NCBI RefSeq assembly: GCF_003710825.1
Contig: NZ_RHHQ01000008.1
Coordinates: 186,001-250,000, forward strand
Direction: 5' to 3'
Length of the DNA stretch: 64,000 nt
Source of the DNA: Brevibacillus fluminis
GTDB lineage: Bacteria > Bacillota > Bacilli > Brevibacillales > Brevibacillaceae
Position numbers and translations under genes: made by a program. A model generated the notes under the pieces. It worked only from the letters and a program-made list of their open reading frames with translations, did not search any database and had not been told where the DNA came from. Shown here piece after piece: positions 16,117 through 25,827 of the stretch (positions are counted from its first letter, which is position 1; each line of letters opens with the position of its first letter).

Positions 16117-17298
16117 TTACGATATTGGCAGCTCGACCAATATTTTCGTACCTTTGTTCAATTGGCTCTCAATCCGAATGGAGCCTTGATGCTGTCGAAT
16201 AATTTTTTCGCTCATCATGAAGCCGAGACCTGTGCCAAAATGCTTGGTCGTGAAAAACGGCTCACCCAGCTTCTCAAGCTGCGCCTCCGGTATGCCGCAC
16301 CCTTGATCGCTAAAAACAATCCGGTAGCTGGTATCTTCAGGCGCACAAAGATGAATGAAAATTTCTCCGCCATCGGGCATCGCTTCGATCCCGTTTTTAA
16401 TAAAGTTGATAAATGCTTGTTTTAATTGATTCTCATCACAATGGATGACGGCTGTTTTCACTTCATAAGCAGCCTTGATCACCACGTTGTTTAAGATGGC
16501 TTTCGTCTCCAGAAGCGTCACCACATGCTTTAAAAGCTCTACGAGATCGCTCTCCTTGAACTGCACGGAAGCCGGTTTGGCGAGCGACAGCATTTCCCCG
16601 ACGATGCCCTCGATCCGATTCAGCTCGGAAGACATGATTTGGAAATATTCGCGTTTTCCGGTTCCATGTGCCTGCATCAGCTGCAAAAAGCCTTTCAGCG
16701 ACGTTAGTGGATTGCGGATTTCGTGGGCAATACCGGCGGCAAGCTGTCCCGCTAGCGACAATTTTTCCTGGTTGCGCAGTAGCTGTTGCGTCGCCTTCTG
16801 CTCCGTGATATCCCTTACCAGCACATGGATGGCAGGCCGTCGGTTATAGGAGGTAAGCGTTCCCTTCAACTCGATCTCCTTCATCCGCCCGTCTAGCCCG
16901 ATCACTTTTCCTTCCACCAGGCCGATATTTTGACCTGTCTCAACCTTTCGAAAATGTTCAAGCGCATGTTCACGATGGTCAGGATGGTAAAACTCGCAGG
17001 CATGTCTACCGATCAGCTGTTCACAGCCGCTCGCCCCGAGAAGATCGAGCGCTTCCTGATTCACATAAACGATCGTGCCGCCATCCAAACAGATCAGCAC
17101 AGGATCGGGGGACTGATCGACAAGGCGCCGAAATCCTTCTTCCATCTGCAGCAAATGATCGTGCGCATGCTGTCGCCGAGCCGTCGTGCTTCGCTTCAAT
17201 TCGGTCTTGATAACATCGCTCATCGTTTTTGCGCACCCAACCCCTCTTTGCTTTTTACGCCATTGTTTCATGCGACTAAACATTCTTTGTTGTCTCAC
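16117..17298 (-). CDS. PAS-domain sensor histidine kinase (sporulation-kinase type)
   Basis: A 393-residue cytoplasmic kinase with no membrane segment. PAS domain at about 52-170 (QSPDPVLICLDGGTIVYVNQ), phosphoacceptor H box AHEIRNPLTSLKGFLQLM (about 192), N box INFIKNGIEAMPDGG, G1 DQGCGIP and G2 FGTGLGF. The H box and single-PAS layout resemble Kin-type sporulation kinases that feed the Spo0 phosphorelay, but no response regulator is adjacent. The start is uncertain: there is no good ribosome-binding site before any candidate, and ATG at residue 26 is possible. Confidence 0.85.
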   Translation of the reverse strand: MRQQRMFSRMKQWRKKQRGVGCAKTMSDVIKTELKRSTTARRQHAHDHLLQMEEGFRRLVDQSPDPVLICLDGGTIVYVNQEALDLLGASGCEQLIGRHACEFYHPDHREHALEHFRKVETGQNIGLVEGKVIGLDGRMKEIELKGTLTSYNRRPAIHVLVRDITEQKATQQLLRNQEKLSLAGQLAAGIAHEIRNPLTSLKGFLQLMQAHGTGKREYFQIMSSELNRIEGIVGEMLSLAKPASVQFKESDLVELLKHVVTLLETKAILNNVVIKAAYEVKTAVIHCDENQLKQAFINFIKNGIEAMPDGGEIFIHLCAPEDTSYRIVFSDQGCGIPEAQLEKLGEPFFTTKHFGTGLGFMMSEKIIRQHQGSIRIESQLNKGTKILVELPIS

Positions 17299-17470
17299 GC
17301 GAGAAAGCCAAGATGTTCCACCAAATAGACTGAATGTTATTAATTATACTGTGAAAATAAGGAACTGTAATCCACTATTTTATGTGACAGCGGTTCACAG
17401 ACTGAACCGCGCATCATGTCAGATCATCTGTTTTCGCAAATCTCCCTGTCGAAATGCGGCAGACAAAAGA

Positions 17471-17510
17471 AAAACCCGCGCCCCTTTTTCCGGAAGCTGC
17501 GCGAGTTTTT
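17471..17510 (-). terminator. Terminator of the DUF350 operon
   Basis: AAAACCCGCGC pairs with GCGCGAGTTTTT across the loop. On the minus strand it ends in a T run. Confidence 0.75.
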
Positions 17511-17535
17511 GCTGATATAAAGGTGGTTCCTGATT

Positions 17536-17973
17536 TTAATAGCTGATCAATGCAGCTAAAAGTAAGCCAGCCGCCACGCTCAAGCGCGATGAGAAAATCC
17601 CAACCGCAACGTTCCCTTTGGGAATTTCCGATAGGACTCGAAATGGCGTCAAAAGCTCGAACAAATAAAAAACAATCACTTGGAAGATGATGCCGATCCC
17701 GCCCCAAACAACCAAATCGACCAGATTGACGGAATGATAGATGGCCGAGGCCAGCACGATCACCAAACCAAGTATCTTGCCGCCTAGGTCATGAGCCGCC
17801 GCTTTTGCCGCGTTTATTTTGGTCGGATCGCTCGTATCTGCGCCCTGTTTGATCAAGTCATACTCTTTATAGGGAGTTGTCACTAAAAAAACGAATATGC
17901 CCACGGCCAAAAGAGGCAGCGTCACCGCCAGATAGGTTAAAAAATTTAGTATGTATGCCCATTGGGTTATCAT
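17536..17973 (-). CDS. DUF350 family membrane protein (YjfL-like)
   Basis: A 145-residue integral membrane protein with four hydrophobic segments (about 8-30, 52-80, 82-102 and 122-143), matching the DUF350/YjfL family. Start ATG 17973 has AAGGAG 8 bases upstream; the GTG three codons earlier overlaps that site. It is the last gene of an operon with a glutathionylspermidine-synthase-like ligase and a lipoprotein. The same partners (YjfL, YjfM, YjfC) group together in enterobacteria, suggesting a conserved membrane-associated system of unknown function. Confidence 0.85.
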   Translation of the reverse strand: MITQWAYILNFLTYLAVTLPLLAVGIFVFLVTTPYKEYDLIKQGADTSDPTKINAAKAAAHDLGGKILGLVIVLASAIYHSVNLVDLVVWGGIGIIFQVIVFYLFELLTPFRVLSEIPKGNVAVGIFSSRLSVAAGLLLAALISY

Positions 17974-17988
17974 GTATCTCACTCCTTC

Positions 17989-19254
17989 TCAATTCTTATT
18001 GCCTCTTACTCCGACTGGCAGAAAGTACGACATGTTGTTCGTGATGCGCCCACCCACTCTTGCGACGAGCGCCGATGGTTCGCCGCCAATGAAGAACGAT
18101 CCCCACAAAAGGTGGCCTGAAAACAATCCGCCAAGCGTTTCTACTTGAATCGCAGGCAGCTGGGCCATCTCTTGATAAATCATCTGCTGATCCCAATATT
18201 CGCTTTCCTGGTCGCGTTCAAGCTCCTGCCCGTCTGCACGGTACAAGGTCACGCCGCCTCCTTCGCGCCCAAAAATCGGCTTGGTCACATAGGCACGCCT
18301 ACCGTGAAATTCATTGGTAAAATAGGTCGGAAGCATATAGGTGCGGATCGCCTCCTGCTCGTCATCGTCGAAAAACTCGCCTGCTTCGTGCAACCCCCAA
18401 ATCAATGCTTGCAGCGCTTTTGTCTGTGCGATAAACGCCGAAGGTGGATTGATGATCCCTACTTTGCGGCCAGCGGTCAACGCGAGCAGCTGCGCACCGG
18501 AAGGGAACCCCTCCTCATCCGTCTCAAACGCAAGCTTTTCGAGCGCATGCAGCCGGTACAGCAAGTCGATCGAGCAAATCTCCTCCCCCACTGCAGCATA
18601 GACGCCTTCATCGGTGACACGCAGATCAGCGAGCGGTATAAACGAACCAGGCAATCCGGATTGCTGCAAAAGATAGCGGGTCGTTCCGGCGTCCTCTTCA
18701 TGCCAGTCCAGTGCGCTGAACCAGATTCGCTCGGTCGGGTAGCCAAGCTCGCGGTAACGCTGTACGATCCGGGCGAATGCCTGGTGGATGTGCCGTTCCA
18801 TGCCTGCATTCGGGTTTTTCACCTGAAAACGGCTGCATACCTCCCCATTCACATAAAAAGCCTCAACAATACCGGTCGGCGTATCGCTGTTGCACTCCAG
18901 CATTTTTAGCCCTTGTGGCGTTTGGGCGAAATCAAAGCGGCCGATTACGGTTGGGCATTCCGGCATAATCGCGAGCCGTACCGCTTCCACGGCAGCTTCC
19001 GGTACGCCCAGCTCGAGTAGCAATTGTTCATCCGCTTGTTGTACCACCGGCACCGTCTTAGCAAAAATTCGCGCGAGCACGGCTGTCGCAGCCGTCAATT
19101 CCTCGCGAAACGAATCGGTGATGAGGTGAACGGATGCGAGTGCATATTCTTCCCCGTACATTTCATCCCACGTGAAGATCCCTTCTTCCCGCATGTGTCC
19201 ATATAGCTGTTGTCTGCGCTGCGCATAGGTCAGTCCATGTAAGTCATCCACCAA
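17989..19254 (-). CDS. Glutathionylspermidine synthase-like ATP-grasp ligase (YjfC/YgiC-like)
   Basis: A 421-residue protein of the GSP-synthetase preatp-grasp/ATP-grasp family. Characteristic segments: GRFDFAQTPQGLKMLECNSDTPTG near residue 110 (split here at FAQTPQG, LKMLECNSDTPTG), YVTKPIFGREGGGVTLY near 340, and the closing ARVGGRITNNMSYFLPV. Enterobacterial relatives lack an amidase half and have no proven glutathionylspermidine activity, so the substrate is open. TTG 19254 and GTG 19251 follow GGGGGG by 5 and 8 bases; either may start. It overlaps the lipoprotein gene by 11 bases, implying translational coupling. Confidence 0.88.
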   Translation of the reverse strand: MVDDLHGLTYAQRRQQLYGHMREEGIFTWDEMYGEEYALASVHLITDSFREELTAATAVLARIFAKTVPVVQQADEQLLLELGVPEAAVEAVRLAIMPECPTVIGRFDFAQTPQGLKMLECNSDTPTGIVEAFYVNGEVCSRFQVKNPNAGMERHIHQAFARIVQRYRELGYPTERIWFSALDWHEEDAGTTRYLLQQSGLPGSFIPLADLRVTDEGVYAAVGEEICSIDLLYRLHALEKLAFETDEEGFPSGAQLLALTAGRKVGIINPPSAFIAQTKALQALIWGLHEAGEFFDDDEQEAIRTYMLPTYFTNEFHGRRAYVTKPIFGREGGGVTLYRADGQELERDQESEYWDQQMIYQEMAQLPAIQVETLGGLFSGHLLWGSFFIGGEPSALVARVGGRITNNMSYFLPVGVRGNKN

Positions 19255-19531
19255 AAAATCCCCCCGAGCTACCGATTCCGCTCTTAGCCCCGGAGGAAAT
19301 TCCCGAGCTTGTGCCCTTCACTTTTGTGCCACCGCTCCCACCATAGTAGTACCCGCCTGACGAGCCACCACCCGAATAGCTCGATGAGCCATCGTCGCAA
19401 TACCCGTCGTTATTACTGTCGTTGCAGTCATCGTCTGGTGAGCTGCAGCCCGCCGTTGCGGTGGTTGCAACCAGAGACGCTACCAAAAACATGCGGATCA
19501 ACGCAGTAGATTTTGTTTTCGGCGAAACCAT
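19244..19531 (-). CDS. Small Gly/Ser-rich lipoprotein (YjfM/YgiB-like position)
   Basis: A 95-residue exported protein. A basic start and hydrophobic stretch (LIRMFLVASLVATTATA) lead to a likely lipidated Cys in TAGC at about residue 28. The next stretch DDDCNDSNNDGYCDDGSS is acidic and resembles a calcium-loop, and the rest is a Gly/Ser/Tyr low-complexity tail. ATG start with AGGAGGG 9 bases upstream. Place in the operon and composition match the YjfM/DUF1190 partner of DUF350-GSP synthase systems, though sequence similarity is too low-complexity to prove it. Confidence 0.7.
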   Translation of the reverse strand: MVSPKTKSTALIRMFLVASLVATTATAGCSSPDDDCNDSNNDGYCDDGSSSYSGGGSSGGYYYGGSGGTKVKGTSSGISSGAKSGIGSSGGFFGG

Positions 19532-19545
19532 AAAGAAAAACCCTC

Positions 19546-19995
19546 CTATCCTGATACGATTGCATAGTACACGTATACCATGCGGTCCTCATCGATTTCC
19601 GTTGAGCTTTTCGCCCACTCGCGCCCATTCAAATAGAGATAATCGCTTTGCAAATGGAGCAGAGCATCGTCGTCATCGTGGAATCGGTATGTGCCGATGA
19701 CCGGATAACTGGAGTAGTCTTCGTGAAACTCCCTCACTTCCATGACGATATCTCGCTCATGAGCGGCTGATTTGGCATTTGGAACGTAGGCATCTTCATC
19801 ATCGGCCGGTTTCACGTAGATGACATACGTGTTTTCTTCGATCGCACAGGACGTTTTTTCAAACACTTTGCGATCCTTCACCAAATAATCGCAAGCAAAG
19901 CGCAGCGAAACCTCATCCTTGTCGATCATGGGGTAATAATACAGAACGGGAAAATGGCGGTGCTCATCAAGCAAGCGGTATTCCAAACAGGCCAC
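19546..19995 (-). CDS. Hypothetical protein, first gene of the DUF350/GSP-synthase operon
   Basis: A 149-residue acidic protein without signal peptide or membrane segment and no family I can name. It seems to contain two similar halves (ACLEYRLLDEHRHFPVLYYYP and later YPVIGTYRFHDDDDALLHLQ, each followed by a -SDYLYLNGREW / -CDYLVKDRKVF stretch and a Y-V-x-Y end). GTG 19995 is preferred: AAGGAGG is 10 bases upstream, while the GTG three codons before it would leave no spacing. It is 14 bases ahead of the lipoprotein gene. Confidence 0.65.
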   Translation of the reverse strand: MACLEYRLLDEHRHFPVLYYYPMIDKDEVSLRFACDYLVKDRKVFEKTSCAIEENTYVIYVKPADDEDAYVPNAKSAAHERDIVMEVREFHEDYSSYPVIGTYRFHDDDDALLHLQSDYLYLNGREWAKSSTEIDEDRMVYVYYAIVSG

Positions 19996-20233
19996 CTTGT
20001 TCACTCCTCCTTACATGAAGCCATCAACATTTCACTATATAAGTAATACAGAATGTCGCAAGAGAAGTTTCAGGAAATTGTTGTTTTCATCTGAAATTTT
20101 GGTTTATAAAGGAAGTAATGTCAAATCCAATAAATACCTGATTAGAAAACTTGGCTGCGCCAAGCCTTTGGCGTAGCCTTAGTTGCACTTATACTGGATA
20201 AGAATTGTTATAAATTCTTATTTGTATACCAAA

Positions 20234-20278
20234 AAAGCAAAAGCCCCGCCACCGAATGGCGAAGCTTTTGCTTTTTTT
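20234..20278 (-). terminator. Terminator of the hut operon
   Basis: AAAGCAAAAGC pairs with GCTTTTGCTTT around an inner GCC/GGC, giving T-rich ends just after hutI. Confidence 0.85.
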
Positions 20279-20284
20279 CTTCCT

Positions 20285-21568
20285 TTAAACAAGCCGTCCT
20301 TCCGCCACAACCACCCGGCCACGCTTCACGACCGTGTTTACATGATTGATGCCGAAATGATAGGGCAGATAGGCGAGATTATTCGCATTGAAGATAACGA
20401 GGTCCGCCTGTTTGCCAACTTCCAGACTACCGACCGTATTTGCCTTGCCGATCGCATGGGCTGCATTGACCGTGATGGCCGTCATCACTTCCTCCGGCGT
20501 CAGGCCCAGATTCAAGCAGCCGAGCGTCATCACCAATTGAATCGACTCGGTAGGCGAGCTACCTGGGTTGTAATCGGTAGAAATGGCGACCGGCACGCCC
20601 ATCTCGATCATTCGCCGTGCGCGCGCATGTGTTTTCAGTCGCAGATTGAACGATGTCGCTGGTAGGCAGACCGCTACAGTACCCGCTTGCTGCATCGCAG
20701 CGAAACCTTCATCCGTTGCAGCGAGCAGATGCTCGGCGGAAATGCAGCCCAGCTCTCCTGCCAGCTGCGCTCCGCCCATCGGTTCGATCTCGTCCGCATG
20801 AATCTTGATACCAAACCCTAGCTCTTTGGCCGCGGTTAAAATTTTGCGCGATTGCTCTACGGTAAACACGCCATGCTCGCAAAAAACGTCACAAAACTGA
20901 GCCAAGCCTTGGCGCTTCACTTCCGGCAGCATCACGTTGATGACGAGATCTACATATTCATCGGCACGGCCTTTGTATTCTTCCGGTACTGCATGGGCGC
21001 CCATAAACGTGGAAACAAGCTCGACTGGATGCGTCTCGTTCAAACTCCGCGCTACCGTAAGCTGCTTCAATTCATCCTCCAGCGTAAGTCCGTAGCCGCT
21101 CTTGGCCTCGACGGTGGTCATCCCTTGCAGCAGCATGATATCGAGGCTTCTTCGCGCTTTGTCGTACAACTCCTGTTCGGTCGCTTTGCGCGTGGAACGA
21201 ACCGTGCTCAAGATGCCGCCGCCGCTCGCCAAAATGTCCAAGTAGGAAACGCCCTTCAGCTTGAGGTCCAGCTCATGCTCGCGGGAGCCTCCGTGCACGA
21301 GGTGCGTATGTGCATCGATCAAGCCCGGCGTAACCAGCCTGCCTTCCGCGTCCAGCTCTTGCGCCACATTCATGCCTGCGATTTTGGCCCGGACCTCGTC
21401 CTCGCTGCCGACCGCATAAATGGTCCCATCCACAATCGCCACAGCGCCTTTGCTGATTTCTCCGACCTGTGCCATGGCATTGCCCGTGCGTGGGCCCGCC
21501 TCTCCTTGACCTTGCATGGTCACCAATCGGCCGATGTTGTGCACAAGCAAATCAATCTTGTTTTCCAA
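20285..21568 (-). CDS. hutI: Imidazolonepropionase HutI
   Basis: A 427-residue amidohydrolase-fold enzyme that converts 4-imidazolone-5-propionate to N-formimino-L-glutamate in histidine breakdown. Signatures: zinc-binding TPGLIDAHTHLVHGG at about 80, GAHAVPEEYKG, KIHADEIEPMGG and AISTDYNPGSS. Length fits the family. Start is TTG 21568 with GAGGTG 7 bases upstream. A hairpin separates it from hutU, so its expression may be partly uncoupled. Confidence 0.96.
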   Translation of the reverse strand: MENKIDLLVHNIGRLVTMQGQGEAGPRTGNAMAQVGEISKGAVAIVDGTIYAVGSEDEVRAKIAGMNVAQELDAEGRLVTPGLIDAHTHLVHGGSREHELDLKLKGVSYLDILASGGGILSTVRSTRKATEQELYDKARRSLDIMLLQGMTTVEAKSGYGLTLEDELKQLTVARSLNETHPVELVSTFMGAHAVPEEYKGRADEYVDLVINVMLPEVKRQGLAQFCDVFCEHGVFTVEQSRKILTAAKELGFGIKIHADEIEPMGGAQLAGELGCISAEHLLAATDEGFAAMQQAGTVAVCLPATSFNLRLKTHARARRMIEMGVPVAISTDYNPGSSPTESIQLVMTLGCLNLGLTPEEVMTAITVNAAHAIGKANTVGSLEVGKQADLVIFNANNLAYLPYHFGINHVNTVVKRGRVVVAEGRLV

Positions 21569-21586
21569 CTTCTTTCACCTCGAAAA

Positions 21587-21617
21587 GGAAGTGCCCGAAA
21601 AACGCTTCGGACACCTC
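21587..21617 (-). terminator. Imperfect hairpin between hutU and hutI
   Basis: On the minus strand GAGGTGTCCGA pairs with TCGGGCACTTCC and is followed by CCTTTT. The mismatched stem and short T run suggest partial termination or an mRNA-processing signal within the operon. Confidence 0.4.
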
Positions 21618-21688
21618 GCCAATTTTTATTCTGCACAAACTACACCGTGCTGTATGAATAATACGCTTATATTATAGAAGCTTTACGA

Positions 21689-23353
21689 TTAAATACCTTG
21701 CATCGGCACGCGCACGCCGCGCTCTTTTGCCGTCTCGATCGCGATTTCATAGCCTGCATCGGCGTGGCGGATTACCCCCATGCCAGGGTCGGTGTTGAGT
21801 ACGCGTCCCAAGCGCTCTTCCGCATCTTGGGAACCGTCTGCCACGACAACCATGCCTGCATGCAGTGAGTAACCCATACCGACACCGCCACCGTGGTGCA
21901 CGGATACCCAGCTTGCGCCTGAAGCCGTGTTCACCAGCGCATTCAAGATTGCCCAGTCGCCAATGACATCGGAGCCATCTTTCATCGCTTCGGTCTCCCG
22001 GTTCGGGGAAGCTACCGAGCCGCAGTCCAAATGGTCGCGTCCGATAACGATCGGCGCTTTCAGTTCGCCTTTGCGTACCATTTCGTTGATTGCCAGACCC
22101 ATTTTCACACGCTCGCCATAGCCGAGCCAGCAGATACGTGCTGGCAAGCCTTGGAATGCCACTTTCTCACGTGCCATTTTGATCCAACGGTGGAGATGCT
22201 CATTTTCCGGGAACAGCTTGAGCACCAGCTCATCGGTTTTGTAAATGTCCTCTGGATCGCCGGAGAGCGCTGCCCAGCGGAACGGCCCTTTTCCTTCGCA
22301 GAACAGTGGGCGGATGTAAGCCGGAACAAAGCCAGGGAAGTTGAACGCATCTTTGACCCCTTCATCGAGAGCCACCTGACGAATATTATTGCCATAGTCG
22401 AACACGACGGAGCCCAGTTTTTGTAGATCGAGCATCGCTTGCACGTGAGCTGCCATCGACTGCTTGGAAAGCTTCACATATTGTTTCGGATCGTTTTTGC
22501 GCAGCTCTGCGGCCGCTTCGAGCGTGAATCCAGCTGGCACGTAGCCGTTGAGCGGATCGTGTGCCGATGTTTGGTCGGTGACGAAATCCGGCTTGATACC
22601 GCGTTTCACGAACTCTGGGAAAATCTCGGCGGCATTGCCGACCAGACCGATTGCGAGCGGTTTTTGCTCCGCCTGTGCTTCTCGTGCCAGACGCAGAGCT
22701 TCGTCCAGATCGTATACCATCACATCGCAATAACGTGTATCGATGCGGCGTTGGATGCGGGTCGGATCGACGTCGACACCGATGACCACACCGTCGTTCA
22801 TCGTCACGGCCAGTGGCTGAGCGCCGCCCATGCCGCCGAGACCGGCGGTTAGCGTCAGGGTGCCACGGAGCGTGCCATTGGCATGCTGGCGAGCCGCTTC
22901 TGCAAACGTCTCATACGTTCCTTGCAAAATGCCTTGCGTGCCGATGTAAATCCAGCTGCCCGCTGTCATTTGCCCGTACATCATCAGCCCTTTTTTGTCC
23001 AGCTCGTGGAATGTATCCCAGTTGGCGAAAGCCGGTACGAGCACGGAGTTGGAAAGCAGCACGCGTGGGGCTTGCTTATGCGTTTTGAACAGGCCAACCG
23101 GTTTGCCTGACTGGACCAGCAGCGTTTCGTCCGCTTCCAGATCTTTTAAGCATTCGACAATTTTGTCAAAGGACTCCCAGTTGCGCGCTGCTTTACCGAT
23201 GCCGCCGTAGACGACCAAATCTTCGGGACGCTCAGCCACTTCCGGGTCGAGGTTGTTCATCAGCATGCGGAGCACCGCTTCCTGCTCCCAGCCTTTTGCA
23301 CTCAATTCGGTACCGCGCGGAGCGCGGACTACGCGTTTTACGGATTCTGTCAT
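21689..23353 (-). CDS. hutU: Urocanate hydratase HutU
   Basis: A 554-residue NAD-dependent urocanase, the second step of histidine catabolism. It begins [20 protein letters not shown], carries [21 protein letters not shown] at about 170 (NAD-binding loop) and [20 protein letters not shown] at about 440 with the conserved active-site Cys. Length is normal. It overlaps hutG by 4 bases (ATGA), so the two are translationally coupled. Confidence 0.97.
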   Translation of the reverse strand: MTESVKRVVRAPRGTELSAKGWEQEAVLRMLMNNLDPEVAERPEDLVVYGGIGKAARNWESFDKIVECLKDLEADETLLVQSGKPVGLFKTHKQAPRVLLSNSVLVPAFANWDTFHELDKKGLMMYGQMTAGSWIYIGTQGILQGTYETFAEAARQHANGTLRGTLTLTAGLGGMGGAQPLAVTMNDGVVIGVDVDPTRIQRRIDTRYCDVMVYDLDEALRLAREAQAEQKPLAIGLVGNAAEIFPEFVKRGIKPDFVTDQTSAHDPLNGYVPAGFTLEAAAELRKNDPKQYVKLSKQSMAAHVQAMLDLQKLGSVVFDYGNNIRQVALDEGVKDAFNFPGFVPAYIRPLFCEGKGPFRWAALSGDPEDIYKTDELVLKLFPENEHLHRWIKMAREKVAFQGLPARICWLGYGERVKMGLAINEMVRKGELKAPIVIGRDHLDCGSVASPNRETEAMKDGSDVIGDWAILNALVNTASGASWVSVHHGGGVGMGYSLHAGMVVVADGSQDAEERLGRVLNTDPGMGVIRHADAGYEIAIETAKERGVRVPMQGI

Positions 23354-24339
23354 TGTTTCGTCTCTCCTTTATCATTTCGTTTCATGTAGCCTGCCAGGAA
23401 ATTTAAAATGACGTGCAGTGTAGTTCTTACTGTCGCTCTGCGTGGGTCCTGCATCGGATCGACGCATACGATGTCAAAGCCTTTTACTTTTGGATGTTGA
23501 CCGAGCAGGAATGCGGCATCGATCAGCTGCCAGGAAGTCATGCCAGCAGGGACCATCGCTGGTACACCCGGCGCATAGGCCTGGTCGAGCACATCCATGT
23601 CGATCGTGACATAGATCGCGTCGGTTCCTTCGCCTGCAATCTCCAGCGCTTTTGCCACAAGTGGCTCAATTCCTTCGCGCGCTACCTGTCTCGCGGTGAA
23701 CTGGGTGATTCCTTTGGATACCGCATAATCACGGTACGGCTTGGAGTTGGCAAAGCTGTGGATGCCGATCTGGGCAATATGCTTGCCTTCCACCGTGCCC
23801 GATTCAATTAGTCCTCGGATCGGTGTCCCGTTGGATGGCCCACCATCTTCGAGATTGCGCACATCCATATGGGAGTCAATTTGTACAATTCCGACTTTTC
23901 CGCCTATTTTTTGTTTAAACGCTTTGACCGATGGACAAGTGATCGAATGGTCACCGCCTGCAATGATCGGGAACATGTTGGGCAACGCCTCGTACACATT
24001 TTTCATGCCCTGCTCGATATTGGCATGGCAGCGCAGCAAATCGGTCACATGCATTTGTATGTCGCCCAGGTCATAAGCTGCCAGCTCCTGCAAATCCACA
24101 TCATGATCGATGCTGTACGTGGTAACGTTTGCAAAAAGCTCGCGCAGCGCATTCGGCGTCATGGAGGCGCCGGAAATGCTGATGGAGGTTTTGGACAGCG
24201 GCAGGCCGATAAAGCCGATTTCCGGTGCGGTTTCCCCATCCCAAGGCGTCAGCCACTGCGATACCTTCGTTTCATAGCGATCCCGCCAGTTTGACCTGCG
24301 GATAAGCTCCGGCGGGTTCAGCAAATCGATTTGTTTCAA
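23350..24339 (-). CDS. hutG: Formimidoylglutamase-like enzyme of the arginase family (HutG)
   Basis: A 329-residue ureohydrolase. Manganese ligands are visible in [23 protein letters not shown] and [15 protein letters not shown]. In the hut context it should release formamide from N-formimino-L-glutamate to give glutamate. ATG or TTG start region just before MKQIDLL with AAGGAGACATGC upstream. Gene order is hutG-hutU-hutI; hutH (histidase) is not in the window, so urocanate must be made elsewhere or supplied. Confidence 0.9.
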   Translation of the reverse strand: MKQIDLLNPPELIRRSNWRDRYETKVSQWLTPWDGETAPEIGFIGLPLSKTSISISGASMTPNALRELFANVTTYSIDHDVDLQELAAYDLGDIQMHVTDLLRCHANIEQGMKNVYEALPNMFPIIAGGDHSITCPSVKAFKQKIGGKVGIVQIDSHMDVRNLEDGGPSNGTPIRGLIESGTVEGKHIAQIGIHSFANSKPYRDYAVSKGITQFTARQVAREGIEPLVAKALEIAGEGTDAIYVTIDMDVLDQAYAPGVPAMVPAGMTSWQLIDAAFLLGQHPKVKGFDIVCVDPMQDPRRATVRTTLHVILNFLAGYMKRNDKGETKQ

Positions 24340-24391
24340 TTTGCATGTCTCCTTTGCAGTTGCTGTTTGGTTGTTATCCTTATCTTAGCGA

Positions 24392-24421
24392 AAGTTCAGC
24401 CTTTTTCATCTAGCTGAACTT
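24392..24421 (-). terminator. Hairpin at the end of the AraC-type gene
   Basis: AAGTTCAGC and GCTGAACTT form a perfect 9-bp stem over the stop codon of the regulator, before hutG. The T tract is weak. Confidence 0.5.
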
Positions 24422-25639
24422 GTTTGAATCTAGCACAATCTTGCGCGAACGATACTCGGACGGGCTCAATTGATGTACCTTTTTGAACATCCTGCTGAAG
24501 TAATTGGCATCTTGAAACCCGACCTGGCTGGCGATCTGCTGCATCGTCCAGTCGGTCGTTTCCAAATAATACTTGGCTTTTTCCAGCCGCAGCTTGTTGA
24601 TGAAATCCACGACGCTCAGTCCCACTTCCCGCTTGAACAGATGACTGAGATGATATTTGCTTAAGCAACAATATTGTGCTACTTCTTCCAGCATGATGCG
24701 TTCGTTCAACTGTTCTTTGATGAACCGGATCGCCTGCCGAATTAGCGGGGACACTTCCAGCATCTGCGTCAGCGCAACCTGTTCCGTCAATTGGCGTACG
24801 TACGTGCACACTTTCTGAACAAACTTGTCGTAGCGAATCGTCCGGTACAGCTCCTGAATGAAGTGCGCGTTCTCCGTCAAAATCGTTTCCGCGTTGAATC
24901 CGGCCTCCAGCACAAGCCGCGATACCATCATCACCAGATCGACCACCTCGGATTGAAACCGGCTCACATGGTATTGATTCGCTTGTGCCACCTTCTCCAG
25001 CAACGTCGGCAACACAGCGATCGCACCTTCGACGTCGCCGATATGGACCCGTGCCAGGAGATCAATTCGCTCATTCTCGATCATTTCTTTATAGGCGGAC
25101 ATCGTTTCGCGTGCGGCCGCGTCCGCCTGTTTCTTTTTCATATATGAAAAAATCAGCCGGTTGCCCTGAAAGAAGCGATCGACCATCGATTGCATCGCTT
25201 CGCGATACGAATGCTGCAGCATCGCCGGATCGTCATAGTGCGTGCCGATGCCGATCGAGACGGAAATCCGCTCCGCATCGGTCGCCTTTTGCATGTCCTT
25301 CGCGATTTGCAGCGCATTCAGGCCCGGGGGCAGTTGTTCCGTCTGCGCCAGCAGCTCCAGCAGAAGCGCCACCACTCCCTCTTCGATCCAGAGCCACGTG
25401 AACGGAACGCTCACCGTCTTGCAGATCGCCTTCATCAGCGTCTGTCCCAGCTCTACTTTCCACTCGATATCTTTCCCCATGATTAAATCGGGATAGCGAT
25501 CTACGGAAACGAGCATGACGAGCGACGGATTGATCGTGACGCCGTACGCCTTTTGCAGCTGATCGTAGGTGTATTCATGCACATAGGTTCCCGTAAGCAG
25601 CAAGTGCGAAAAAGCCGCATGCTGAGGATGCTGGTTCAT
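24410..25639 (-). CDS. AraC-family transcriptional regulator (YesN-like, degenerate GGDEF sensor)
   Basis: A 409-residue cytoplasmic regulator. The C-terminal 100 residues are an AraC two-HTH domain (EEVAQYCCLSKYHLSHLFKR and IASQVGFQDANYFSRMFKKV, ending HQLSPSEYR). The middle part carries the SVSIGIGTHYDDP stretch and YREAMQSM helix of degenerate GGDEF-like sensors found in YesN-type regulators. ATG 25639 is chosen: GAGGAG lies 9 bases upstream, while the upstream in-frame ATGs have no such site. It sits directly before hutGUI on the same strand and may control it, inferred from place. Confidence 0.85.
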   Translation of the reverse strand: MNQHPQHAAFSHLLLTGTYVHEYTYDQLQKAYGVTINPSLVMLVSVDRYPDLIMGKDIEWKVELGQTLMKAICKTVSVPFTWLWIEEGVVALLLELLAQTEQLPPGLNALQIAKDMQKATDAERISVSIGIGTHYDDPAMLQHSYREAMQSMVDRFFQGNRLIFSYMKKKQADAAARETMSAYKEMIENERIDLLARVHIGDVEGAIAVLPTLLEKVAQANQYHVSRFQSEVVDLVMMVSRLVLEAGFNAETILTENAHFIQELYRTIRYDKFVQKVCTYVRQLTEQVALTQMLEVSPLIRQAIRFIKEQLNERIMLEEVAQYCCLSKYHLSHLFKREVGLSVVDFINKLRLEKAKYYLETTDWTMQQIASQVGFQDANYFSRMFKKVHQLSPSEYRSRKIVLDSNKFS

Positions 25640-25827
25640 AGGCTCAATCTCCTCTTTTTGCATCAAGTCATCGCTTATCCTGCCTCTATTGTAGCGTGAA
25701 TGGCCCGTCCATTCCAAATCGGGAATGGGAGGAAGAAGAAAGCATTATTAAAAAAAGCAGTAACATTTTGGCACGATGATCCGTCTAATTCGGTAGTCAA
25801 CGTTTTGTGTCCAGAGGAAAGGAAGTT

